Origin: Shimia biformata
GTDB lineage: Bacteria > Pseudomonadota > Alphaproteobacteria > Rhodobacterales > Rhodobacteraceae
DNA length: 64,000 bases
NCBI RefSeq assembly: GCF_016888515.1
Contig: NZ_JAFEJK010000002.1
Location: forward strand, 293,255-357,254
Direction: 5' to 3'
Part shown: piece by piece, positions 53,473-61,790 of the stretch
Numbering within the stretch: position 1 is the first letter of the stretch
How the letters are laid out: each line of letters begins with the position of its first letter
Position numbers and translations under genes: made by a program
The notes under the pieces: generated by a model
Told to the model about the DNA's origin: nothing
The model's input: only the letters and a program-made list of their open reading frames with translations
Database searches by the model: none

Positions 53473-54630
53473 CTAGACCCGCGCGGCCATATGCTCGGCA
53501 AAACGCTCGAACAGATAGAAGCTGTCCTGCGGGCCGGGGCTGGCTTCGGGGTGGTGCTGGACCGAATAGACCGGGCGATCTGCGATGCGGATACCGCAGT
53601 TCGATCCGTCAAACAGCGACACATGCGTTTCGACGACGCCTTCGGGCAGGGTCTGGCTGTCGACGGCGAAGCCATGGTTCATCGAGGTGATCTCAACCTT
53701 GCCGGTTTCGTGGTCCTTGACCGGGTGGTTGGCCCCGTGATGGCCGTGGTTCATCTTGACCGTCTTGGCGCCCAGCGCCAGGGCCAGCATCTGGTGGCCA
53801 AGGCAGATACCGAAGACCGGCAGGTCGGTCTTCAGAATGTCGCGGATCATGGGCACGGCATATTCACCGGTAGCCGCCGGGTCGCCGGGGCCGTTCGACA
53901 GGAACACACCGTCAGGATTGTGGGCCAGAACCTCGTCCGCCGTAGCAGTGGCGGGCAGGACAGTCACATCGCAGCCGACTGACGCCAGGCAACGCAGGAT
54001 GTTGCGCTTGGCACCGTAGTCGACCGCGACAACCTTGAACTTGGGATCTTCGAGCCGGGAATAGCCGTCCGGCCAGGCCCAGCGCATTTCGTCCCAGCGA
54101 TAGGACTGGGCGCAGGTCACTTGCTTGGCAAGGTCCAGCCCCTCAAGTCCCGAGAATTCGCGGGCTTTGGCAACCAGCGCTTCGATGTCGAAATTGCCGT
54201 CCGGGTCATGGGCCAGCGCCACATGCGGCGCCCCTTGCTGACGGATCGCACGGGTCAGGCGGCGGGTGTCGACACCCCCGATGGCGATGCGTCCGCGCGC
54301 CGCCAGCCAGTTTGACAGCGTATCGGCCGAGCGCCAGTTCGACGGCGCAGTCGGATCCCACTTGACCACCATACCTTCGGCGACCGGGTCGCCGGTCTCG
54401 TCATCCTCGGGCGTCACGCCGGTATTGCCGATATGGGGGAAGGTGAATGTCACGATCTGACCAGCATAGGATGGGTCGGTCATGATTTCCTGATAGCCGG
54501 TCATCGCGGTGTTGAAACACAGCTCGGCAACCGTTTCACCCGTTGCCCCGAAACCGCGGCCATAGAATATCGTGCCATCCGCAAGTGCGAGGCAGGCGGT
54601 TGGGGTGTTTTTCGGGTTCTCGGACATCAT
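53473..54630 (-). CDS. carA: Carbamoyl-phosphate synthase small subunit
   Basis: Glutamine amidotransferase subunit supplying ammonia to CarB for carbamoyl phosphate (arginine and pyrimidines). 385 aa. The class I amidotransferase triad is complete: Cys in FGICLGHQMLALALG near residue 275, and His and Glu in VQHHPEASPGP near the end. The N-terminal half shows ELCFNTAMTGYQEIMTDPSYAGQIV. The start is either 54630 or the adjacent ATG at 54627, both behind GGAGAGTCGC. carB is not in the window. It is divergent from yqeY. Confidence 0.96.
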   Translation of the reverse strand: MMSENPKNTPTACLALADGTIFYGRGFGATGETVAELCFNTAMTGYQEIMTDPSYAGQIVTFTFPHIGNTGVTPEDDETGDPVAEGMVVKWDPTAPSNWRSADTLSNWLAARGRIAIGGVDTRRLTRAIRQQGAPHVALAHDPDGNFDIEALVAKAREFSGLEGLDLAKQVTCAQSYRWDEMRWAWPDGYSRLEDPKFKVVAVDYGAKRNILRCLASVGCDVTVLPATATADEVLAHNPDGVFLSNGPGDPAATGEYAVPMIRDILKTDLPVFGICLGHQMLALALGAKTVKMNHGHHGANHPVKDHETGKVEITSMNHGFAVDSQTLPEGVVETHVSLFDGSNCGIRIADRPVYSVQHHPEASPGPQDSFYLFERFAEHMAARV

Positions 54631-54762
54631 GCGACTCTCCAGCGGCCAAATTGTCGGGAAACTATGTCGGGCAGGGCTTGGGGTCAAGGGAGGCGGTAAA
54701 ATGAAATATTAAGTAAAAGCAATGACTTAGCGTATTGCTTCGGCGGTTGCCAGCCTGCGAGT

Positions 54763-54780
54763 GTTTCAATATATTGCAAC
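54763..54780. promoter_or_regulatory. 18-bp near-palindrome between carA and yqeY
   Basis: GTTTCAATATATTGCAAC has one mismatched pair and is centred on CAATATATTG. It is AT-rich, 32 bases before the yqeY ATG and 133 bases upstream of carA, and could be an operator for either gene. Confidence 0.45.
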
Positions 54781-54811
54781 ATTCCGGCTCATCACTCAGG
54801 GCAAACAGAAA

Positions 54812-55270
54812 ATGACTATCCGAAATGACATCAATACCGCGCTGAAACAGGCCATGCGCGATCGGGCCGCTGAGCGGCTGTCGACGCTGCGTCTGATCAA
54901 TGCGGCGATCAAGGATCGTGACATTGCGGCACGGGTCGAGGACAGCGAAGGTGGCGTCGGGGATGACGACATCATGGCGATCCTTGCCAAAATGGTGAAG
55001 CAACGCCAGGAAAGCGCCCGGACCTACGAAGAAGGCGGGCGTCTGGACCTGGCGGAGCGGGAACTGGCCGAGATCTCGGTGATTGAGGAATTCCTGCCGC
55101 GCCAATTGTCCGAAGACGAAGTCGCTGCCGCGATTGCCGCCGCGATCGAAGAAGTCGGCGCAAGTTCGATCCGCGACATGGGCAAGATCATGGGCGCGCT
55201 CAAGGCGAAATACACCGGTCAGATGGATTTCGGCAAGGTTGGCCCGCTGGTCAAGGACAAGCTGGCCTGA
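54812..55270 (+). CDS. yqeY: GatB/YqeY domain-containing protein
   Basis: A 152-aa cytoplasmic protein of the YqeY family, related to the C-terminal tRNA-binding domain of GatB. The core IRNDINTALKQAMRDRAAERLSTLRLINAAIKDRDI, then KMVKQRQESARTYEEGGRLDLAERELAEISVIEEFLPRQLSEDE, is the family signature. Function is not settled; a role in tRNA-dependent amidation is proposed. The ATG at 54812 fits the family start. It is usually found near carA in this group, as here. A hairpin follows the stop. Confidence 0.93.
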   Translation: MTIRNDINTALKQAMRDRAAERLSTLRLINAAIKDRDIAARVEDSEGGVGDDDIMAILAKMVKQRQESARTYEEGGRLDLAERELAEISVIEEFLPRQLSEDEVAAAIAAAIEEVGASSIRDMGKIMGALKAKYTGQMDFGKVGPLVKDKLA

Positions 55271-55292
55271 CGACGCTGGTTTGACGTGACCC

Positions 55293-55323
55293 GGTCCTGC
55301 CTTGCGTCGGCAGGACCCGGTTT
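55293..55323 (+). terminator. Terminator after yqeY (convergent region)
   Basis: GGTCCTGCC (55293-55301) pairs with GGCAGGACC (55309-55317) around TTGCGTC; CGGTTT follows. It separates yqeY from the convergent LuxR gene. Confidence 0.65.
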
Positions 55324-55330
55324 CAGCCGT

Positions 55331-55963
55331 TCAGTTGGTAAAGATATGCGCCTGCGGCACGCCACTCATGGCGGATAGCAGCGCATTGGTGTTTGAAACG
55401 CCGAATTTCTTGTGTAACCGGGCGCGATAGACCTCGACCGTGCGGTGCGAGATATCCAGCACGCGCGCAATCTCCTTCGATGTACGTCCCTCGGACAAAA
55501 GCCCCACAACCTCGTGTTCGCGCGGTGTGAGCGGGTGATAGGGGCGGTGACCTGACAGATCGGCAAACGTCCACACGGCGCGGGCCAGCGGATTTTCCTG
55601 GGTCAGCGAATGGCCCCGGACGCGGGTCCAGAACAGGGTGCCATCTTTCCGCGCCATGACGCGTTCATCCCAATAGGTATTGGTCTCGCGCAGCGCCTGA
55701 ACACCACGGTCGCGGATTTTGACGAATTCGTCGTGGGTCGGATAAAGGAACTCGAACGACTGATCGATCAGGTCGTCGCGGTCATAGCCAAACATCACGG
55801 CAAAGGCCGGGTTGCAGGCGCGGATCACGCGGCTTTCGGTCACCACGATCCCAACCGGAGAATGCTCATAGGCAAGCGCAGCCAGATCGCCCGTGGCAAA
55901 GGCCCGGTCGATCGTGTCGCATGTGCCGATCCCATCGATCGCGTCGATACGTGTTTTCCCCAA
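55331..55963 (-). CDS. PAS-LuxR transcriptional regulator
   Basis: A 210-aa regulator with an N-terminal PAS domain (YEHSPVGIVVTESRVIRACNPAFAVMFGYDRDDLI ... residues about 30-140) and a C-terminal LuxR-type HTH (LTPREHEVVGLLSEGRTSKEIARVLDISHRTVEVYRARLHKKFGV). It has no response receiver, so it is a one-component or signal-free solo regulator. Possible starts are TTG at 55963 (preferred for its GGGG-AAACAAG site and length) or GTG at 56011. It is divergent from the ABC importer genes with a dyad between them, and the pairing suggests it controls them. Confidence 0.82.
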   Translation of the reverse strand: MGKTRIDAIDGIGTCDTIDRAFATGDLAALAYEHSPVGIVVTESRVIRACNPAFAVMFGYDRDDLIDQSFEFLYPTHDEFVKIRDRGVQALRETNTYWDERVMARKDGTLFWTRVRGHSLTQENPLARAVWTFADLSGHRPYHPLTPREHEVVGLLSEGRTSKEIARVLDISHRTVEVYRARLHKKFGVSNTNALLSAMSGVPQAHIFTN

Positions 55964-56001
55964 CTTGTTTCCCCGTCCCCTTCTTGCGACCCTGACCCTA
56001 C

Positions 56002-56020
56002 TGAAAAGCACCTGCTTTCA
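56002..56020. promoter_or_regulatory. Inverted repeat between the PAS-LuxR gene and the ABC importer
   Basis: TGAAAAGCA (56002-56010) and TGCTTTCA (56013-56020) form an imperfect dyad with one extra A. It lies in the divergent promoter region and may be the target of the LuxR protein. Confidence 0.45.
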
Positions 56021-56068
56021 ACAACCCCGAAAGGGGAGACGACACCAATTGTCGGGGAGGACAAACCG

Positions 56069-57265
56069 ATGAAAATGTTTACCCGCGTTCTCGCGGCGGC
56101 GGGCCTGTCTTTGGGACTGGCCGTGCCTGCTTTTGCCGAGGACCCGATCAAGATCGCGCTCGTACACGGAATTTCCGGTTCAAGCTTCGAGGTCTTTTCC
56201 AAACAGACCCACACCGGGTTCGAGATGGGGCTGGAATATGCCACCGGCGGCTCGATGGAAGTGAAGGGCCGCAAGATCGAACTGATCCTGAAGGACACGC
56301 AGTTCAAGCCCGACGTGGCCCGCGCGGTTCTGGCCGAGGCCTATGGCGACGATGATGTTCTTCTGGCCGTTGGCGGCACCTCGTCCGGCGTGACCAAGGG
56401 ACTTTTGCCGATTGCCGAGGAATACGAAAAGATCCTGCTGGTCGAGCCGGCGGTTGCGGACTCGCTGACAGGACCGGACAGCAACCGCTATGTCTTCAAG
56501 ACCTCGCGCAACTCGTCGATGGACATGCAGGCGCAGGCGCTTGCGCTGAAACCGGATGAGAACCTCTATGTCGCGACGCTGGCCGAAGACTATGCCTTTG
56601 GCCGCGACGGGATCGCTGCATTCAAGGCGGCGCTGGACGGTTCGGGCGCAACTGTCGTGACCGAAGAATACGTGCCGCTGAAGACCACCGACTTCACCGC
56701 AGCAACCGAACGCATGTTCAACGCGCTGAAGGACAAGGAAGGCCGCAAGGTCATCCTGATCTATGTCGCAGGTGGCGGTGACCCGATGGGCAAGATCCAG
56801 GCCATGCAGCCTGAACGTTTCGGCATCGAGATCTCGACCGGCGGTCACATCCTGCCCGTTCTGCCGACCTACAAGCGGGTGCCGGGCATGGAGGGCGCGG
56901 TCTATTACTATTACGAAGCCTTCGACAACCCGATCAACAACTGGCTGGTCAAAGAGCATCAGAAACGTTTCGACAGCCCGCCGGACTTCTTTACCGCAGG
57001 CGGCATGGCGGCGGCTCTGGCTGTGGTCAAGGCGATCGAAACGGCCGAGACCATCGACACCGAAGGGCTGATCGCGGCGATGGAAGGCATGACATGGGAC
57101 ACCCCCAAAGGCCCGATGACCTTCCGCCCGGAAGATCACCAGGCGCTGCAATCCATGCTGCACTTCAAGATCCGCGTCGATGACAACGTCGACTGGGCGA
57201 TCCCGGAAAAGGTGCGCATCATCGAAGCCAGCGAAATGAACATCCCCGTCGGTCGCACCAACTAA
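56069..57265 (+). CDS. ABC transporter substrate-binding protein (branched-chain amino acid/amide type)
   Basis: A 398-aa periplasmic binding protein of the Peripla_BP_6 (LivJ-like) class. Signal peptide KMFTRVLAAAGLSLGLAVPAFA ends near residue 23; the mature protein starts EDPIKIALVHGISGSSFEVF. AVGGTSSGVTKGLLPIAEEYEKILLVEPAVADS and AEDYAFGRDGIAAF are domain features. It is the first gene of a five-gene importer, with a strong RBS (GGGGAGGA) and a 12-bp hairpin after it, as is usual for highly expressed binding proteins. Branched-chain, amide, urea or aromatic substrates are all possible. Confidence 0.93.
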   Translation: MKMFTRVLAAAGLSLGLAVPAFAEDPIKIALVHGISGSSFEVFSKQTHTGFEMGLEYATGGSMEVKGRKIELILKDTQFKPDVARAVLAEAYGDDDVLLAVGGTSSGVTKGLLPIAEEYEKILLVEPAVADSLTGPDSNRYVFKTSRNSSMDMQAQALALKPDENLYVATLAEDYAFGRDGIAAFKAALDGSGATVVTEEYVPLKTTDFTAATERMFNALKDKEGRKVILIYVAGGGDPMGKIQAMQPERFGIEISTGGHILPVLPTYKRVPGMEGAVYYYYEAFDNPINNWLVKEHQKRFDSPPDFFTAGGMAAALAVVKAIETAETIDTEGLIAAMEGMTWDTPKGPMTFRPEDHQALQSMLHFKIRVDDNVDWAIPEKVRIIEASEMNIPVGRTN

Positions 57266-57277
57266 GCGATACCGGCA

Positions 57278-57307
57278 CTCCTTGCCCGCCGCGTTGCGGG
57301 CAGGGAG
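57278..57307 (+). promoter_or_regulatory. Intercistronic hairpin after the binding-protein gene
   Basis: CTCCTTGCCCGC (57278-57289) pairs with GCGGGCA-GGGAG (57296-57307) around CGCGTT. No T run follows, so it probably stabilises the upstream mRNA and lowers expression of the permease genes. Confidence 0.7.
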
Positions 57308-57325
57308 GACACAAAGAGAATTCTC

Positions 57326-58093
57326 ATGTCACACCCATCCCTTGTCACCGAGGATCTGACGATCCGCTTCGGCGGCCATGTGGCTGTCAACAAGGTCTCT
57401 TGCACGTTCAATCCCGGCGAACTGACGGTCATCGTCGGTCCGAACGGGGCGGGCAAGACCACCTATTTCAACATGATCTCGGGACAATTGCCGCCTTCCG
57501 AGGGCCGCGTCCTGAAAGACGGGATCGACCTGACGCGCATGGCACCCTCTGCCCGCGCCCGCCACGGGGTGGGCCGGGCGTTCCAGTTGACGAACCTGTT
57601 TCCGAAACTGACCGTCCTGGAAAACATCCGCCTTGCGGTGCAGGCGCAGGAAGGTGCCGGGCGCAATTTCTTCACACCGGTGCGCCGCTTCACCGAATTG
57701 ACCGCTCGCGCCGAGCGTTACCTTGAGGCGACGCGGCTGGAAAAGGTCGCCCATATGACCGCCGCCGCGCTGCCCCACGGTGACCAGCGCAAGCTTGAAG
57801 TCGCGCTTCTGATGGCGATGGAACCTGACATCTACATGTTCGACGAACCCACGGCGGGCATGTCGCTGGACCACGCGCCGGATGTTCTGGACCTGATTGC
57901 CGAGATCAAACACGACAAGTCCAAGACCGTGCTGCTGGTCGAACACAAGATGGACGTGGTGCGCGCGCTGGCTGACCGCATCATCGTTCTGCACAACGGC
58001 GAATTGATCGCCGATGGCGACCCGGACGAGGTGATGTCGTCCCGTATCGTGCGCGAGGTCTACCTCGGCGCGGCAGAGGAGACCACGGCATGA
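57326..58093 (+). CDS. ABC transporter ATP-binding protein, LivG type
   Basis: A 255-aa cytoplasmic ATPase of the branched-chain amino-acid class. Walker A is GPNGAGKTT near residue 38, the signature loop reads LPHGDQRKLEVALLM (a normal LivG variant of LSGGQ), Walker B is EPDIYMFDEPTAGMS, followed by the switch His (VEHKMD). It overlaps the next ATPase gene by four bases (ATGA). Works with LivF and the two permeases. Confidence 0.94.
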   Translation: MSHPSLVTEDLTIRFGGHVAVNKVSCTFNPGELTVIVGPNGAGKTTYFNMISGQLPPSEGRVLKDGIDLTRMAPSARARHGVGRAFQLTNLFPKLTVLENIRLAVQAQEGAGRNFFTPVRRFTELTARAERYLEATRLEKVAHMTAAALPHGDQRKLEVALLMAMEPDIYMFDEPTAGMSLDHAPDVLDLIAEIKHDKSKTVLLVEHKMDVVRALADRIIVLHNGELIADGDPDEVMSSRIVREVYLGAAEETTA

Positions 58094-58794
58094 GCCTTCT
58101 CTCACTCAAACAGATGAAAACCGATATCGGCCAATATCACGTGCTGCATGACGTGACGCTTGAGTTGCCCGAAGGCGGTGTCTTTGTCCTTCTTGGGCGC
58201 AATGGGGCGGGCAAGACAACGACCCTGCGATCGATCATGGGGCTGTGGCAGCCTTCGCCGGGCTCGGTCACGTTTCGCGGGCAGGACATCGCGGGGATGC
58301 ATACATCCGATATCGCCCGGCTGGGCATTGCCTATGTGCCCGAGAACATGGGGATATTCGGCGGTCTCACGGTCGAGGAAAACCTTGTTCTGGCAACCAA
58401 GGCGGGCAAATTCGACCAAACGCGTCTGAACCGTATCTACGAGCTGTTCCCGGCGATGGAAAAGTTCTGGACGAAACAGGCGTGGTCCCTCTCTGGCGGT
58501 CAAAAACAGATGCTGGCCGTCAGCCGCGCCATCATCGAACCGCGCGACCTGATCCTGATCGACGAGCCGACCAAGGGGCTGGCCCCCTCGATCATCCACG
58601 CCATGGGCGAGGCATTCCGCGAGATTTCGGTCGATACGACGATCCTTCTGGTCGAACAGAATTTCAACTTCGCCAAAAGCCTTGGCCGCGACATGGCCGT
58701 GATTGACGACGGGCGTGTCGTGCATGCCGGTACGATGACAGATTTTATCGCCAACCAAGAGCTTCAGGACAGCCTTCTTGGGCTGTCGGCATGA
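58090..58794 (+). CDS. ABC transporter ATP-binding protein, LivF type
   Basis: Second ATPase, 234 aa, with Walker A GRNGAGKTT, LSGGQKQMLAVSRAI signature, Walker B DLILIDEPTKGLAPS and switch His region (VEQNF, where Gln replaces the His as in LivF proteins). Overlaps the LivG-type gene by four bases. The two ATPases form a heterodimer. Confidence 0.94.
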   Translation: MSLLSLKQMKTDIGQYHVLHDVTLELPEGGVFVLLGRNGAGKTTTLRSIMGLWQPSPGSVTFRGQDIAGMHTSDIARLGIAYVPENMGIFGGLTVEENLVLATKAGKFDQTRLNRIYELFPAMEKFWTKQAWSLSGGQKQMLAVSRAIIEPRDLILIDEPTKGLAPSIIHAMGEAFREISVDTTILLVEQNFNFAKSLGRDMAVIDDGRVVHAGTMTDFIANQELQDSLLGLSA

Positions 58795-58807
58795 GGAGCG
58801 AAAAGAG

Positions 58808-59800
58808 ATGACCAACATATCCGACCTTGTCACCCGCGCCGGTGGCGTTTTCCTTCTGCCTGTCGCTGTCGCGATTGTCGCCTTTTTCCTGATCGGCGTG
58901 CCGTCAAGCTGGCTGACGCTGACCATCGCCGGGCTTGCGATGGGGATGATGATATTCCTCATGGCGTCCGGTCTCAGCCTTGTTTTCGGCCTGATGGATG
59001 TCCTCAACTTCGGCCATTCCGCCTTTGTCAGCTTCGGCGCCTTTGTCGCCGCATCCGTGCTGGCGTGGCTATCGGGGTGGCTGGGGTCACCTTCGGTGAT
59101 CCTCAATTCGCTCGCCCTGATCCTCGCCATCGCCGCGGCGGTGGTGTTCGGCCTTGGCGCGGGCTGGTTCTTTGAGCGGGTGATTGTCAAACCCGTCTAC
59201 CACGACCATTTGCGCCAGATCCTGATCACCATGGGCGCGCTGATCGTGGCCGAACAGATGATCCTTGCGATCTGGGGCGGCGCACCGGTGTCGGTGCCGC
59301 GTCCGCATTTTCTGGAAGGGTCCATTATCATCGGCGATGCCTCGGTCGAGATCTATCGCATCTTCGCCTTCTGTCTTGGCGCGGCGGTCTATGTCGCGCT
59401 GCATGTCCTGCTCAACCGAACCCGGATCGGCCTTTTGATCCGCGCGGGCGTCGAGAACCGAGAAATGGTCGAGGCACTGGGCTTCCGCATCGACCGGCTG
59501 TTCATCGGGGTCTTCATGCTGGGGTCCGGCCTTGCGGCCATGGGCGGCGCGATGTGGGCCGGGTATGAAACCCTGATCACCCCAGCACTTGGCGCAGAGA
59601 TGATGATCATCGTCTTTATCGTCGTGATCATCGGCGGGCTGGGGTCCATTCAGGGCACGCTTCTGGGCGCGATCATGGTGGGGCTGTTTGCCAACTATGT
59701 CGGCTTTCTCGCGCCGAAAATGGCGCTGGCGTCGAACATGATCCTGATGATGGTCATTCTGCTGTGGCGGCCCTCGGGCCTTGCCCCGGCGGTGAAGTGA
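58808..59800 (+). CDS. ABC transporter permease, LivH type
   Basis: A 330-aa inner-membrane permease with eight or more helices. The family pattern GLSLVFGLMDVLNFGHSAFVSFGAFVAA is near residue 57, the EAA-like coupling region is RIGLLIRAGVENREMVEALGFRIDRLF near residue 200, and GGLGSIQGTLLGAIMVGL follows. The start at 58808 has a GAAAAGAG site. Downstream is the second permease with an 10-base gap. Confidence 0.94.
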   Translation: MTNISDLVTRAGGVFLLPVAVAIVAFFLIGVPSSWLTLTIAGLAMGMMIFLMASGLSLVFGLMDVLNFGHSAFVSFGAFVAASVLAWLSGWLGSPSVILNSLALILAIAAAVVFGLGAGWFFERVIVKPVYHDHLRQILITMGALIVAEQMILAIWGGAPVSVPRPHFLEGSIIIGDASVEIYRIFAFCLGAAVYVALHVLLNRTRIGLLIRAGVENREMVEALGFRIDRLFIGVFMLGSGLAAMGGAMWAGYETLITPALGAEMMIIVFIVVIIGGLGSIQGTLLGAIMVGLFANYVGFLAPKMALASNMILMMVILLWRPSGLAPAVK

Positions 59801-59810
59801 GGGTGGGACA

Positions 59811-60893
59811 ATGAATACTGCTGTGACACATCCCGCAAACAAGGGCGACCTGATCGTCAAGGCCATCGTTCTTGTCATTGCCGCCGCACTGCTGTTCGCG
59901 CCCTTCCTGTTTCAGGACGTGCGTTCGGTCGAGGTGGCGGCGCGTATCTGCATCTTTGTGGTGCTGGTCGCGTCCTATGACCTTCTGATCGGCTATACCG
60001 GCATCGTCAGCTTTGCCCACACCATGTTCTTCGGCTTCGGCGCTTACGGTGTTGCGATCCTGCTAAAGCAGATGGGGCCGGGCTGGGGGCCGGTTGTTCT
60101 TGGCACGCTGGCGGGCGTGACGGTCTCGATCATCGTCGCCACGCTGATCGGCCTCTTGTCCCTGCGCGTGAAGGCGATCTTCTTTGCCATGATCACGCTG
60201 GCGGCGGCCTCGGTCGTGCTGGTGCTGGCGTCGCAATTGTCGGGCTTCACCGGCGGAGAGGACGGGATCACCTATCGCGTGCCGGATCTGTTCAAACCGG
60301 CCACCAAGCTGATGGTGGACGAGGACGGCAAGGTCCTGCGCATCCTTGGCGTGAAGATGAACGGCAAACTGGCGGCCTATTACTTCGTCTTCCTGACCTG
60401 CTTCATTCTGTTCCTGTTCTTGTTGCGCGTCGTCGCCTCTCCGCTGGGCACCGTTCTTGAAGCCATCCGCGAGAACGAGGGACGCGCCGAGGGCATCGGG
60501 TATCGCGTCGTCGCCTATCGCACCTTCGTGTTCTGCCTGGCCGCGACCATGGCCTCGATTGCTGGCTCGGTCTATGCCGTCTGGCTGAAATACACAGGAC
60601 CCGACACTGCGCTGTCTTTTGCCATCATGATCGACATCCTGCTGATGGTGGTGATCGGCGGCATGGGAACGATGTGGGGGGCGGTGATTGGTGCGACGCT
60701 GATGGTGCTGGCGCAATACTATCTGCGTGACCTGATGGCCGTGGCATCCGAGGCGACAAGTGCCATCCCGCTGTTGCCCGATCTGCTTGCGCCGGATCGC
60801 TGGCTGTTCTGGCTGGGGATCATTTTCATCCTGCTGGTCTATTTCTTCCCTGCTGGTCTGGCCGGAACGATCATGAAGAAGGAAAGCCACTGA
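59811..60893 (+). CDS. ABC transporter permease, LivM type
   Basis: A 360-aa permease with about ten helices. The segments SYDLLIGYTGIVSFAHTMFFGFGAYGVAI and the coupling region PLGTVLEAIRENEGRAEGIGYRVVAYRTFVF are typical of LivM. A 30-residue insert (PDLFKPATKLMVDEDGKVLRILGVKMNGK) interrupts the usual pattern and may be a periplasmic loop. The stop overlaps the hydrolase start by one base (TGATG). Confidence 0.93.
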   Translation: MNTAVTHPANKGDLIVKAIVLVIAAALLFAPFLFQDVRSVEVAARICIFVVLVASYDLLIGYTGIVSFAHTMFFGFGAYGVAILLKQMGPGWGPVVLGTLAGVTVSIIVATLIGLLSLRVKAIFFAMITLAAASVVLVLASQLSGFTGGEDGITYRVPDLFKPATKLMVDEDGKVLRILGVKMNGKLAAYYFVFLTCFILFLFLLRVVASPLGTVLEAIRENEGRAEGIGYRVVAYRTFVFCLAATMASIAGSVYAVWLKYTGPDTALSFAIMIDILLMVVIGGMGTMWGAVIGATLMVLAQYYLRDLMAVASEATSAIPLLPDLLAPDRWLFWLGIIFILLVYFFPAGLAGTIMKKESH

Positions 60894-61726
60894 TGCCCCA
60901 TTCCGCCTTCCTCGCCCTGCCGGGGCACGAGTTGCACGTAACCGAATGGGGTAGCCCGACCAACCCGGCACTTGTGATGTGGCATGGACTGGCGCGGACG
61001 GGCCGGGATTTTGACGAGTTGGCCGAGGCCCTGTCCGATCAATGGTTCGTGATCTGCCCCGATACGCCGGGACGGGGGATGTCGTCCTGGGCGTCAGACC
61101 CGACCAGGCACTATGGCCCGGCACATTTCGCCGATCTCGCTGCGGCGATGCTGGATCACTACGGGATCGAGGCCTGCGACTGGCTGGGCACCTCGATGGG
61201 CGGGCTGATCGGAATTCACTTTGCCACCGGTCCGTACAAGACGCGGATCAGGCGGCTGATCATCAATGACATCGGTCCCGAAATCCCGGCGCCCGCGGTG
61301 GAGCGCATCCTGACCTATGCTGTCGAATTGCCCGAGTTTGCCAGCTTTGCCGAGGGCGAAGATTGGCTGCGTCAGGTCTATGCTCCCTTTGGTCCGGCCG
61401 GGGATGCGTTCTGGGCGCGTATGGCCGAAACTTCGCTTCGGCGAAAGGGCAATGGCAAGCTGACGCTGCATTACGATCCCGCCATGGTGCGGTTCCTGTC
61501 CGACTATCCCGATGAGTTGGACAACTGGGCTCGTTTCAATGCGTTGGACTTGCCTGTTCATGTGATCTGGGGCACCCAATCGGACATCCTGACCGCCGAT
61601 ATCTTGGAACGGATGCGCGCTGCGCCCTGCAATCCAACGGTCTGGGACGTCCCCGATTGCGGCCATGCCCCGACCTTGTCGCGCGAGGCGGACATCGCAA
61701 GGGTGCGCCAGATGCTGACGTCCTGA
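60893..61726 (+). CDS. Alpha/beta hydrolase of the ABC importer operon
   Basis: A 277-aa soluble alpha/beta hydrolase translated from a TGATG overlap with the permease gene. The nucleophile elbow is GTSMGGLIG near residue 100, the acid is likely the Asp of HVIWGTQSDILTADIL, and the base is the His of DCGHAPTLSREAD near residue 258. HELHVTEWGSPTNPALVMWHGLARTG holds the oxyanion part. The tight coupling implies that the imported compound is an ester, lactone or amide-like substrate of this enzyme, but this is an inference from gene order only. Confidence 0.88.
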   Translation: MPHSAFLALPGHELHVTEWGSPTNPALVMWHGLARTGRDFDELAEALSDQWFVICPDTPGRGMSSWASDPTRHYGPAHFADLAAAMLDHYGIEACDWLGTSMGGLIGIHFATGPYKTRIRRLIINDIGPEIPAPAVERILTYAVELPEFASFAEGEDWLRQVYAPFGPAGDAFWARMAETSLRRKGNGKLTLHYDPAMVRFLSDYPDELDNWARFNALDLPVHVIWGTQSDILTADILERMRAAPCNPTVWDVPDCGHAPTLSREADIARVRQMLTS

Positions 61727-61790
61727 CGCCGGGCACAGACTTTTGGGTTCGCGCCAGACCCGCGTCGCACGGCAGGCACGATCCATCATG

